In this document: positions 27,006 through 35,317 of the stretch, piece by piece
How the letters are laid out: each line of letters begins with the position of its first letter
How positions within the stretch are numbered: position 1 is the first letter of the stretch
Origin: Verrucomicrobiaceae bacterium
Lineage (GTDB): Bacteria > Verrucomicrobiota > Verrucomicrobiia > Verrucomicrobiales > Verrucomicrobiaceae
Direction of reading: 5' to 3'
DNA: 64,000 nucleotides
Assembly (NCBI GenBank): GCA_016795485.1
Contig: JAEUHM010000009.1
Coordinates: forward strand, 124,001 to 188,000
Made by a program: the position numbers and the translations under genes
Notes under the pieces: model-generated
Seen by the model: only the letters and a program-made list of their open reading frames with translations
What the model was told of the DNA's origin: nothing
Databases searched by the model: none

Positions 27006-27047
27006 TTACGATGCCTTGTCGCGTTCCGCAGTTACGAGGGTTCGTAA
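27006..27047. promoter_or_regulatory. Candidate response-regulator sites before the cytochrome operon
   Basis: A half-site CTTACGATGC (TTACGA at 27006-27011) and a perfect palindrome TTACGA-GGGT-TCGTAA (27032-27047) lie between the response-regulator stop and the cytochrome-gene start. The same half-site and a similar palindrome of equal spacing recur at 29662-29727 near the histidine-kinase start. This suggests a regulon of the kinase/regulator pair (inference). Confidence 0.5.
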
Positions 27048-27049
27048 GA

Positions 27050-27691
27050 TCAAACCTCCTCGACCAGCCTCTCCGCCACCGCCTTCGATACCGCCGCCGT
27101 GGCGCAGTTGACGTGGAGTTTGCGGTAGATGCTGCGCGTGACGTAGTCGGCGGTGTGCGGATTCAGGCCGGTGGCTTCGGCGATCTGTTTGCGGGGCATT
27201 CCGGCGACCATGCATTTCAGCACGGACTGCTCCCGCTCATCGAGTCCGTAGTCTTTGCGGGCCGGGGCCAGCTTGGCAAACATCGCCAGAACGCGAGTGG
27301 CGATGCGTGGGTTCATGGGCGAGCCGCCAGCGATCGCCTGGTCAATAGCGGTGATGACCTGCGCCATGGGCTCGGATTTCAAAAGATAGCCCGACGCTCC
27401 GGCGCAGATGGCGCGGAAGATTTTATCATCATCCTCGAAGACGGTGAGAATGAGAATGCTGGCCGACGGAGCGCGGCTTTTCAGATGCGCAATGCCTTCG
27501 ATGCCATCCATGCCCGGCAGGCCCACATCGAGCAGGATCACCTGAGGCGCGTCATTGCCACGAAGTGAGGCAATGGCGTCCTCGCAGTTGGCAAAGTCAC
27601 GCACCTCATGCGCGTGCGGCTTCATCTCCAGCGCACGTCGCGTGCCCCGGCGAAAGGCGGCGTTGTCTTCGATGATCCAGATGTTTGGCAT
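27050..27691 (-). CDS. NarL/LuxR-type response regulator
   Basis: 213 residues. Receiver domain with acidic pair E8-D9 (WIIEDN), phosphoacceptor D55 (VILLDVGLPG), T/S at LILTVFED and K in SGYLLKSE. LuxR-type helix-turn-helix: LDEREQSVLKCMVAGMPRKQIAEATGLNPHTADYVTRSIYRKLHV. It follows the histidine kinase after about 20 bp on the same strand, so the two form a two-component system. DNA target candidates are the TTACGA palindromes around it. Confidence 0.94.
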   Translation of the reverse strand: MPNIWIIEDNAAFRRGTRRALEMKPHAHEVRDFANCEDAIASLRGNDAPQVILLDVGLPGMDGIEGIAHLKSRAPSASILILTVFEDDDKIFRAICAGASGYLLKSEPMAQVITAIDQAIAGGSPMNPRIATRVLAMFAKLAPARKDYGLDEREQSVLKCMVAGMPRKQIAEATGLNPHTADYVTRSIYRKLHVNCATAAVSKAVAERLVEEV

Positions 27692-27712
27692 GTTGAGAAG
27701 CGTATGGCGAGG

Positions 27713-29752
27713 CTAACGTAGCGGGACCTTGAGCGTGATGAGGGTTCCCTGCTTGCTGGAAGTGATCTCACAGGTGCCACGCAGTGTCTTGGCACGTTCG
27801 CGCAGGCTTTGGAGGCCGATTCCGCCCTTGTTAGAATGTGGATCAAAACCGTGGCCGTTGTCGCGAATGGTGAGTGTGAAAGTGTTTGATGCCACTTGCG
27901 CCGAAAAATCGACTTTTGAGGCTTTGGCGTGTTTCAGGATGTTGGTGACGGCTTCTTTGAAAAAGAGAAATACCTGCCTGCGCGCCTCTACGGACCATTC
28001 GATGGGCAAATCCGGCGCAGTGGCCCGCCAGCGCACCTCATGGTTCGGCAACAGGCGTTTGGCGGCACGTTGCAGATGCTCCATGAGATCAATGCCGCTC
28101 TCCTGACGCGCGCCGACGAGCCAGAGCACCTCGCGCATGGCATCGCTCGTCTCGTGTGCGATGCGGTTGATCTCCTGCCAGTCCTCCGAAGTCACATCCG
28201 CCTGAAGCGCGGACGTTTCACTGATGACGGCGATGCCCGCGAGATTGCTGCCGATCTCATCATGCATGTCACGGGCGAGCTGGTTGCGGAACTCCTGCTG
28301 CCCCCGCTGGTGCCGCCGCTGCGAGCGCCAAACGAATCCACCGAGCAAGGCCATGACACCGAGCAGCATCACGCCTCCCGTGATCAACGCACGCTGTTGC
28401 GCCCGCTCTGTATGAAAGGTGATCTGAGCGGCCAATAAGGAGGCTTTTTCGCTCAAGGCCTGACGCTTCTCCCACTGCGCCAGCCACTCCGGCAGCTCCA
28501 GCAACCTGCCGTAGCTGGTGTGTCCATCCGTGAGCAGCGAAAGCGGGCGAGGCATGTCGCGTCGTGCATCGCCAGATGACTGCACATCGGCGCCCTGTGA
28601 GATATTTTCACCACCGGCATAGACCTCCAGCTCCGAGAGCGCAAAAGAATCCCGGCCTAGGTTTTGCGGCGCCAGCATGGTGAAGCGCACATGCCGCGCT
28701 GGCACCGCCTTGGCGGCGATCACCACGGCATTGTTGCCAGGATTCGGAAAGTCCTGATCCGCATTCTCAAAGAGCGTCACCGCATCGCTGAAGTCCGCCT
28801 CCGTGGCCGCCTGCACTCTGAAACGGCTCGGAAAGGCAAAGCCCGGCACATCCGCCCCCTGGCGAGCGTGAAGCGGATGCACACGCACCTCATCCAGGGG
28901 CCTGATTTGGTCCAAATCCACGCTCATCCAAGGTTCCGGCATCTCTGGCCGCACGTTGACAAACAACGCATCAAACTCCGGCACCGAGCTGCGATCAATC
29001 GGCGGCCCCAAGGGCGTGCGACCATCCGTGAGATGCCTCGCGTGCCAGCGCGGCAGCAGCCCCGTGCCGCCCGCATGGGAAACAGCCGCGCCCTGCGCGA
29101 TGTTCCGCTTTCCCGCCAGCACCATCAGCTCCGCCAGCGCGAAGGTCCAGCGCCCCTCCACCTGTGCGAGCTTTGTCACGGTGAGTCGCAGGTAACGCGC
29201 CTTCACACCTGCGGATCGCTCCACCACGGGAGCGACGTTCGGCAGCGAAAAATCCACCTCCGTGCGCACCAGCAGCGGTATGAACTCGCGGAACTGCGGA
29301 TCATCTGAGGCATCCAGCCGAAACCGAGCCGGAAACGCATACGGCGACTGCGTCACGCCCTGAAAATCCACCACCGCCGGGATCAGCGCCACGGTATCGA
29401 AAGCCTGCGAGCTTCCCAGGTCCACCTGCACAAACGGCGACTCCGGCGGCAACTCCGCCAGCATCACATGCTGAATGCCAAACTCCGGCACCGTGTTCCC
29501 GATCATCGGCTGCCCGAGCTCCGCCAACGCCTTCTCCGCCTGCCCAAGCTCCACCCGTGCCTCTTTCAGCTCACGGCTGAACACATCCAGCCACGACGCC
29601 TCCACGCCAGATGCGAGGAGGAGCAAGCAAAGCAACGATGAAGAGAGCCATTTCAAGCCCCTTACGATGCACGGCTTCCCTCCCACCGCCACGGCGAGAA
29701 ATCGCAGGGGCTTACGAGATTCCGTAGATCCACCATTTGTCTTGAATGGCAT
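27713..29752 (-). CDS. Membrane histidine kinase with two extracellular discoidin-like domains
   Basis: 679 residues from ATG at 29752; GTG 29797 is upstream, and a TTG start at 29656 would place the palindrome in the promoter. After a hydrophobic signal (LSSSLLCLLLLASGVEA) come two beta-sandwich domains of the F5/8-type C (discoidin) style, each ending VRFTMLAP..LSELEVYAGG or RLTVTKLA..LAELMVLAGK. A transmembrane helix (LITGGVMLLGVMALLGGFVW) leads to a HisKA_3 dimerisation helix (LARDMHDEIGSNLAGIAVISE, phospho-His in MHDE) and a HATPase domain (EAVTNILKHAK...IRDNGHGFD...GGIGLQSLRERAKTL). Probable surface sugar sensor paired with the next gene (inference). Confidence 0.9.
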   Translation of the reverse strand: MPFKTNGGSTESRKPLRFLAVAVGGKPCIVRGLKWLSSSLLCLLLLASGVEASWLDVFSRELKEARVELGQAEKALAELGQPMIGNTVPEFGIQHVMLAELPPESPFVQVDLGSSQAFDTVALIPAVVDFQGVTQSPYAFPARFRLDASDDPQFREFIPLLVRTEVDFSLPNVAPVVERSAGVKARYLRLTVTKLAQVEGRWTFALAELMVLAGKRNIAQGAAVSHAGGTGLLPRWHARHLTDGRTPLGPPIDRSSVPEFDALFVNVRPEMPEPWMSVDLDQIRPLDEVRVHPLHARQGADVPGFAFPSRFRVQAATEADFSDAVTLFENADQDFPNPGNNAVVIAAKAVPARHVRFTMLAPQNLGRDSFALSELEVYAGGENISQGADVQSSGDARRDMPRPLSLLTDGHTSYGRLLELPEWLAQWEKRQALSEKASLLAAQITFHTERAQQRALITGGVMLLGVMALLGGFVWRSQRRHQRGQQEFRNQLARDMHDEIGSNLAGIAVISETSALQADVTSEDWQEINRIAHETSDAMREVLWLVGARQESGIDLMEHLQRAAKRLLPNHEVRWRATAPDLPIEWSVEARRQVFLFFKEAVTNILKHAKASKVDFSAQVASNTFTLTIRDNGHGFDPHSNKGGIGLQSLRERAKTLRGTCEITSSKQGTLITLKVPLR
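29662..29727. promoter_or_regulatory. Second TTACGA half-site and palindrome, near histidine-kinase start
   Basis: Half-site CTTACGATGC (TTACGA at 29662-29667) and TTACGA-GATT-CCGTAG (29712-29727) repeat the arrangement found before the cytochrome gene, with the same 4-bp spacer. They fall inside the annotated first codons of the kinase, so they may mark a promoter and a later true start, or may be chance. Confidence 0.4.
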
Positions 29753-29886
29753 TTGAAGCGCTATCAAAAAGCGCCTCCAGTTGGATTCTGAGAACACAAA
29801 CGTCGATTAGCAGCTATGCATGACGGGATCGACGACTTACCCTTCTACCTGATAAACTGCCCGACCAAAGATTTTACATTACGACC

Positions 29887-31887
29887 ATGATTTCAGATGA
29901 AGAGTTCGAATACCATCTGGCCCAACACATCAAGGCTTGGAATCCCTACAAGAAGCCTAAATCGACTCATCCTGCTTTGACTCTGCCGCTGGAGAAGCAG
30001 CGAGAGATTCTAGAGGCTACTATGGCGGTTCCAGAAAGTGTCACCACGGAGCGAATGCATTCTCAAAGCAGCCTCGCTGGAGTGTTGCTAGGCGAAGGTT
30101 TACCGGTCGCTGATGATTTATTGGTATCTTGGCTCCAACGACATGCCGATTTCCATGCGTTCATAGCGCTTCCTTTAGAGGGGCTCGTCAAATGGGTTGA
30201 GCATCGGCAAGCATCCAACCCATTGTCGATCCGACTTCTCACATGTCTTCGGACGCATCATCCGCGGATATCCAAACGAGCCACAGACAAAAGTCACCGC
30301 AGCCTGATGCATCGGATGGCTATAGTGTTAGGCTTGGTCAGCAGTGACGTCATTCCAGGCCCCAAAGATGCATGGACTGCGAAAGCTCTAGCATGGCGCG
30401 ATTCACTTCCCGACCAAAACAAGGAGGCATGGGAGGCTTTGCTGAAGCTCGCGAGTGCTCAGAAGTCCTCCACGCCCTCCAAATCCTATCTCAAGAACGC
30501 AGCTGAGCTGGTGGCTGCTTTGCCCCAGTTCAGCATGATCATGCGCGACATCCTGGAAGCGCTGGGACGAGATGGACCCGTCGGTGTCACCTGGCGAGGA
30601 TACCCGTCGTCGATGAAGAATCTGCTCGATGATGACTACACCGACCTCTTGAGACCTTTGATCTGGCTTTGTGCTCCCTATCCTGACCTGACCGATTCGC
30701 TTCGTGATGCCGCGGCTCGTTGTTCTACCAAGATCAAAAACATCGGCCCTCTGTGCGCCAAGATCGCAGCTGCTTGCGCTGAAACACTCAGCCGCCAAGC
30801 GGTGGATGCAGCAACGCCATCACTCTCGAATCTCCAGAGCGCTGTGAAGCACAAATCAACGCGAAAGGCTCTCGCCAAGGCAATGATTACGGTTGCCGAC
30901 AAGGCAGGTTCAGGATGGAGCGAACTCGAAGAAAAGCATGTGCCTGATCACGGTTTCAAACAAGGTCATCGAATCGGCTCATTCACCGCCAAGCTCGCAT
31001 GGTCGCATTCTGGCACACCCGAACTTTTGTGGCATCAAGAGGGAGCTGAACCGCAGAAGGCCGTTCCAATTGAAGTTCAAAGGAGCCACTCTGATCAGCT
31101 GAAGGAAACCAAGATACTCCTCCGTGACGTCAAGAAGACTTACCGAGCCCAAGTCTTACGCCTTGAAAAGCTGATGTGTGAAGGTCGCGATCTGCCATAT
31201 GAGATCTGGCAGGAACACTACTTTGATCATCCCATCGTGGGTGCGTTGACTCGTCGCCTATTATGGAGGTTTGGCACTGAGTTGGTTTATCTTGATCAAA
31301 ACTTAACCGCTTCAGATGATCGACTCGCAATGACACTAGATGGGCGCTCTATTGTTGGCTCTAGCGGAATGAACGTCCACCTATGGCACCCAGCGGAACT
31401 AAAATGCGATGAGAATCAGCAATGGCAAAAGTGGGCGCTTACCAATCGCCTCATACAGCCATTTCAGCAGGCGCTGCGAGAGGTTCATCGACCTGCTGGC
31501 GATCCCGATGCAACTGATGACCATCGCTACCATAAAGAACTTCTTCACCAAGGCGCGTTCGCGGCTCTGTGTCGTGAAAGAGGATGGCTCTATAGCTTCC
31601 ACGGAAGTCCCGAGGAGTTCAGCCCCTGCATTCTTTACCCGCGCTTAAACATGCGTGCGGTCATGAATGTCAGCGAAGAGCCAGACCCTCATGGCAGAGC
31701 GATCCTCTGGCTCCAGATTTCCGACATCAAGTTCTACCAGGCAGACAAAATCGTTCCTTTAAGTTTGGTTCCTGCTGTGATTTACAGCGAGGTCATGAGA
31801 GACATCGGCTTGTTCATCTCTGCGAGCAAAGCAACCAAGGATTCAGGCTGGCGTGATACCATTCCGAGCAAAGAGATGAGTGAGTAG
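29887..31887 (+). CDS. DUF4132-like protein
   Basis: 666 residues, cytoplasmic in appearance, no signal peptide. N-terminal helical repeats (HADFHAFIALPLEGLVKWVEHR...LRDAAARCSTKIKNIGPL). The C-terminal half contains LVYLDQNLTASDDRLAMTLDG, VHLWHPAELKCDENQQWQKWALTNRLIQPFQQALREV and WLQISDIKFYQADKIVPL. The HPxxL..W...L....IQPFxQxxREV pattern matches DUF4132 (PF13569), found in MolR-type and WGR-associated proteins. Function unknown. It stands alone between the two-component operon and a minus-strand esterase gene. Confidence 0.7.
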   Translation: MISDEEFEYHLAQHIKAWNPYKKPKSTHPALTLPLEKQREILEATMAVPESVTTERMHSQSSLAGVLLGEGLPVADDLLVSWLQRHADFHAFIALPLEGLVKWVEHRQASNPLSIRLLTCLRTHHPRISKRATDKSHRSLMHRMAIVLGLVSSDVIPGPKDAWTAKALAWRDSLPDQNKEAWEALLKLASAQKSSTPSKSYLKNAAELVAALPQFSMIMRDILEALGRDGPVGVTWRGYPSSMKNLLDDDYTDLLRPLIWLCAPYPDLTDSLRDAAARCSTKIKNIGPLCAKIAAACAETLSRQAVDAATPSLSNLQSAVKHKSTRKALAKAMITVADKAGSGWSELEEKHVPDHGFKQGHRIGSFTAKLAWSHSGTPELLWHQEGAEPQKAVPIEVQRSHSDQLKETKILLRDVKKTYRAQVLRLEKLMCEGRDLPYEIWQEHYFDHPIVGALTRRLLWRFGTELVYLDQNLTASDDRLAMTLDGRSIVGSSGMNVHLWHPAELKCDENQQWQKWALTNRLIQPFQQALREVHRPAGDPDATDDHRYHKELLHQGAFAALCRERGWLYSFHGSPEEFSPCILYPRLNMRAVMNVSEEPDPHGRAILWLQISDIKFYQADKIVPLSLVPAVIYSEVMRDIGLFISASKATKDSGWRDTIPSKEMSE

Positions 31888-31915
31888 TTCCCAGAACTGA
31901 ATCTGTGGACAACCA

Positions 31916-33379
31916 TCAAGGCGTTCCCAAACGATTCTGCAGCCTCAGCAGCTTCACTTTCCGAAACTCGATGCCTGCGCCCGCGTGGCGCCCTTGGAAG
32001 CCGATGCGGCCTTTGGCGGGCATTTCGCTCCACGGCTTCCCTTGCAGCCATTTCGGCATCTCGGAGCCGTCGGGGTTGAGTTTGCCGTCCTTCCACTGGG
32101 TGAGGTCGATCTCGTTCACGACTTCGCCGTTGAGCACGACGGTGATTTTTGAGCCTTGGGCCGTAATGGTCATGCGATTCCATTCGCCGGCGGGTTTCAC
32201 GGTGCTCTTCGTCGCGGGCTGATGGCCGAAGAAGGCACCGCAGCGCCAGTTCGCGGGCTTTTCCTGCCATTGCTTGGCGCGGTCGTCGCAGATCTGGATT
32301 TCGATGCTGGCGGGCATCCAGTTTGTTTCGTCGCTGTTGTAGAGGAAGACGCCGCTGTTGGCTCCGGGCTCGAACTTGAACTCGAAATCGAGCACGCAGT
32401 CGCCGTGCGTGGCCTTGGTCCAGATGTTTTGATCCTCGGTGGCGGTGAGGAGGTCGTCGCGATAGCTCCAGATGGCTCCGGGGACTTTCATGTTGGTCAA
32501 ATCGTGCACGAGCAGGTCATTCCACGCGCTGGAGTCGGGATGCGTGCGCAGCGGCAGCGTGAGTTTCGCGGCGGCGGCTTTTTCGCTCGCGGTGATGTCC
32601 TCCAGCGGCTCGCCTCGCGCGAACTGCCGCACGTTGCGCATGTATTCCGGCGGCACGTCGTGACCGTAGCCGCGCATGATGACGCTCTTGAAGTCTGCCT
32701 TCATGAGCCTGGCCTGACGCTCGAGCAACGACCTCTGATCGAGCATCAACTGCCGAAACTCCGAGCCGCCCGTCATCGCATCGTCGGCCACGAGCAGCAG
32801 GAAGCGGCTGTCTTTGATCGGCATGGCCGCAGGCATGAGCTGAAAGCCGCCCTCATGCAGCCAAAAGGCATGAAAGTGCTGCGTGATGAACTCATCGCGA
32901 CCCGCCAGCAGCACGCTGAGCGTGTGCGCGCCATTCGAGTGCCCGCCGATGACGCTGCGCTCCCAATCAATGTTCGGCACCTCGGCGGCGAGCTTTTCCA
33001 GCATCGTGCGATACGCCGCGCTCACGACGGCGAGGTCTTCCATCATCACGGGCAGCGTCTTGCCCTTGGGCTGGTTCTTTTTGAAGAGCGGCACCTGCAC
33101 CGCGATGAAGTCATCAGCACCGACGATGTCGCGAGCCATTGCACCGCCATCCTCCGGCCCGCCGCTGCCGCCCTTGATGTAAACAAAGAGCGGATGCTTC
33201 GATGCTGCCGAGTAGTTCGACGGCAAAATCGCCCCCAGCCGCGCCCCCTTCGTCGTGCCCGAAACCATGCCCGAGAGCGTGTTCGGCAGCTCGGGGAAGT
33301 CGAAGCTCAGCGTCGCATTCGGCACAAGATCGGCGAGCGCGTTGCCAACGAAGAGGAGTAATATGGTGATCGCTTTCAT
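31916..33379 (-). CDS. Exported esterase-DUF1080 fusion
   Basis: 487 residues with signal peptide (MKAITILLLFVGNALA). Residues about 45-265 are an alpha/beta hydrolase: HPLFVYIKGGSGGPEDGG oxyanion region, nucleophile GGHSNGAHTLSVLL, catalytic Asp/His region LLLVADDAMTGG and GYGHDVPPEY. Residues about 300-485 are DUF1080/3-keto-disaccharide hydrolase-like: FEFKFEPGANSGVFLYNSDE, IEIQICDD, GEWNRMTITAQGSKITVVLNGEVVNEID, GRIGFQGRHAGAGIEFRKVKLL. The fusion fits de-esterification plus sugar processing of a polysaccharide (inference). It overlaps the small Tat-type gene by 4 bp. Confidence 0.85.
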   Translation of the reverse strand: MKAITILLLFVGNALADLVPNATLSFDFPELPNTLSGMVSGTTKGARLGAILPSNYSAASKHPLFVYIKGGSGGPEDGGAMARDIVGADDFIAVQVPLFKKNQPKGKTLPVMMEDLAVVSAAYRTMLEKLAAEVPNIDWERSVIGGHSNGAHTLSVLLAGRDEFITQHFHAFWLHEGGFQLMPAAMPIKDSRFLLLVADDAMTGGSEFRQLMLDQRSLLERQARLMKADFKSVIMRGYGHDVPPEYMRNVRQFARGEPLEDITASEKAAAAKLTLPLRTHPDSSAWNDLLVHDLTNMKVPGAIWSYRDDLLTATEDQNIWTKATHGDCVLDFEFKFEPGANSGVFLYNSDETNWMPASIEIQICDDRAKQWQEKPANWRCGAFFGHQPATKSTVKPAGEWNRMTITAQGSKITVVLNGEVVNEIDLTQWKDGKLNPDGSEMPKWLQGKPWSEMPAKGRIGFQGRHAGAGIEFRKVKLLRLQNRLGTP

Positions 33380-33576
33380 GGCATCGGATCGGGTTCGTAG
33401 CCGAAGTAGGGGTAATCATTCTCCGGCACAAACTCCGGCTCAGTGGGTGCATCGGCCACTTGCGGCGCGGCCTGCACGATGACAGGCGCGGCCACGGTGG
33501 CGGTGACAGCGCCTTTCAGGGCACGCAGCATGGCTTCACGACGGGAGAGAGAATGGTGTTCAGTGGAGGCATTCAT
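33376..33576 (-). CDS. 66-residue Tat-signal-like small protein
   Basis: From ATG at 33576: MNASTEHHSLSRREAMLRAL, then a hydrophobic stretch (GAVTATVAAPVIVQAAPQ) and an acidic, Pro/Tyr-rich tail (ENDYPYFGYEPDPMP). The SRREAMLRALKG segment resembles a twin-arginine signal. It lies 13 bp downstream of the FAD enzyme stop and overlaps the esterase start by 4 bp. It could be a small subunit or chaperone of the FAD enzyme or of an exported complex. Not recognised. Confidence 0.6.
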   Translation of the reverse strand: MNASTEHHSLSRREAMLRALKGAVTATVAAPVIVQAAPQVADAPTEPEFVPENDYPYFGYEPDPMP

Positions 33577-33589
33577 GAGTTGATGACGG

Positions 33590-35248
33590 CTAAAGGTCTT
33601 CGGGCACGAGGGCGGTGTTTTCGTAAAGAATGACGCCGCCACGTTTCACGATCTCGCGTTGCGCGAGCTTCACATCGACGGCGCGGACGGTGGTGCCGCT
33701 GCTTTGCGCCTGCATCGCGGCGATGCCGCAGGCTTCTCCGAGCGCCATGAAAACCGGCTCCATGCGCAGAGCGGAGTAACCGATGTGTGTGGCGCTGCAC
33801 GCCACGGGAACGAGCAACCCATCCACGCATTTCGGCACGACGGCACGGTAGGGAATCTGGAAGGGATCGTGCCCGATGAAGACATAGCCTTCACGAACGC
33901 CGGGATACTTCGGGTTGAACTTCGTGACGCCGTGCGAATCGAACTCGAACTCGACGATCGAGATACCATCAGGCTGACGACGCGGCAGGCCGGTTTCAAA
34001 GACGGGTTTCGCATCGAGCTGGTTCAGCGTGTATTCGCCCCAGATGCGACGTCCCTGCCGCACGTAGATGTGATGCGGACGATGGCGGTTGTCGGTGAAC
34101 TCATCCTTCGGGAAGCCCCACTGCTTCACATCATCGCGCAGCTCTTGCGGGCACTCGGGATCGTTTCCGAGCAGCCAGATGAGGCCTTCGTTGTGCGACC
34201 AGTAGCGTTGGAAGATGCGCGCCCGTTCCTCCGGGCTGGCCTCGGGCCAGGCGTAGTTCTCCTCGGCCAGATCGAGCGATTCGCTCGGCGAATCGCCACC
34301 GGCCACGTTGTGCTCGCTGTTCACCTCCCATTTGTCGTTCGGCATCTCATATAGCTGAATGGCATCGCGAAGCCGCTTGACCTTGCCCGCGCGGATGTCG
34401 TCGAGCAGGTGCTGGTAATCATCGCGGTTGAAGCCCGGCGGTTTTTCGATCGGAACGGAGTTCGCTTTGTCCTTGGTCAGATGAAATCGGAAGCAAAACG
34501 CCTGGATGCCGTCATCCGCCGCGCCCGTCGAGCCGGGGAGCGGGTTGTAGTCTTTGAAGCGGAGGTAAATGTTGCCGGCGTGCGGCTCACCAAAGTCGCC
34601 CCGGCCTTCGCGACCGACGCGATACGGCACGCCCGCCAGCGCTGCGAGGTCGCCCTCGTAGGTGCAGTCGATGAACGTGGTCGCGCGGAACTCCGTCCTG
34701 CTTCCCGGCTTGTTCAAATCCTCCGCCGTGATGCTGACGAGCTTCACCGTCGGCCCGAACTCCTTCGGCTTGGCTCCATCCATGCGCTTACCCGGTGTCG
34801 CATTGCGTTCCATGCCATCGCTACCGATGACCCGCGCCGCGACCACTCTGCGCCGCTCGAGCAGCGTGATGTTCTTCTCCGCAGCCAGCATGTCACGAAA
34901 GGTCTTCTCCGCGATGTGCGCTTCGAACATGTTGCCGCCTTTGCAGACCTTCACCTGCCGCGATTCGGCTCCATAGGTCTTCGTGTAATGCTCGACAATC
35001 CGGCGTTTGAACTCGTTGTAGAGCCCGCCGACCGCGCCGTGCTTGCGAATGTCCGTGTTCGTCAATCCACCCGCGATGATGCCGCCAACGTGAGCCGATT
35101 CTTCGAGCACGATGACTTTCGCGCCGCTCTTTGCCGCAGCCACTGCCGCAGCGACACCTGCCGGATTCGCGGTGACGACAACGACATCAGCCTGCTCGAT
35201 TGCGAAGGCTGAGGAAAGGGAGAGAAGAAAAAGTAAGAGTGATTTCAT
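33590..35248 (-). CDS. Exported FAD-dependent oxidoreductase (PF12831 type)
   Basis: 552 residues; signal peptide MKSLLLFLLSLSSAFA. FAD-binding region VTANPAGVAAAVAAAKSG (the usual first Gly of GxGxxG is replaced), then HVGGIIAGGLTNTDIRKH, FIDCTYEGDLAALAGVPYRVGREG and C-terminal VACSATHIGYSALRMEPVFMALGEACGIAAM. Same overall family as the 9308 and 44693 genes. Gene order FAD enzyme, 66-residue Tat-like protein, esterase-DUF1080, all on one strand with near-zero spacing, suggests one operon. Confidence 0.87.
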   Translation of the reverse strand: MKSLLLFLLSLSSAFAIEQADVVVVTANPAGVAAAVAAAKSGAKVIVLEESAHVGGIIAGGLTNTDIRKHGAVGGLYNEFKRRIVEHYTKTYGAESRQVKVCKGGNMFEAHIAEKTFRDMLAAEKNITLLERRRVVAARVIGSDGMERNATPGKRMDGAKPKEFGPTVKLVSITAEDLNKPGSRTEFRATTFIDCTYEGDLAALAGVPYRVGREGRGDFGEPHAGNIYLRFKDYNPLPGSTGAADDGIQAFCFRFHLTKDKANSVPIEKPPGFNRDDYQHLLDDIRAGKVKRLRDAIQLYEMPNDKWEVNSEHNVAGGDSPSESLDLAEENYAWPEASPEERARIFQRYWSHNEGLIWLLGNDPECPQELRDDVKQWGFPKDEFTDNRHRPHHIYVRQGRRIWGEYTLNQLDAKPVFETGLPRRQPDGISIVEFEFDSHGVTKFNPKYPGVREGYVFIGHDPFQIPYRAVVPKCVDGLLVPVACSATHIGYSALRMEPVFMALGEACGIAAMQAQSSGTTVRAVDVKLAQREIVKRGGVILYENTALVPEDL

Positions 35249-35317
35249 GGGATTGGGAAGTGTGGTTCAGCTCTCTGGGCTGATCAGATGAGTCCAGAGG
35301 ACTCAACCGGATTGAGT

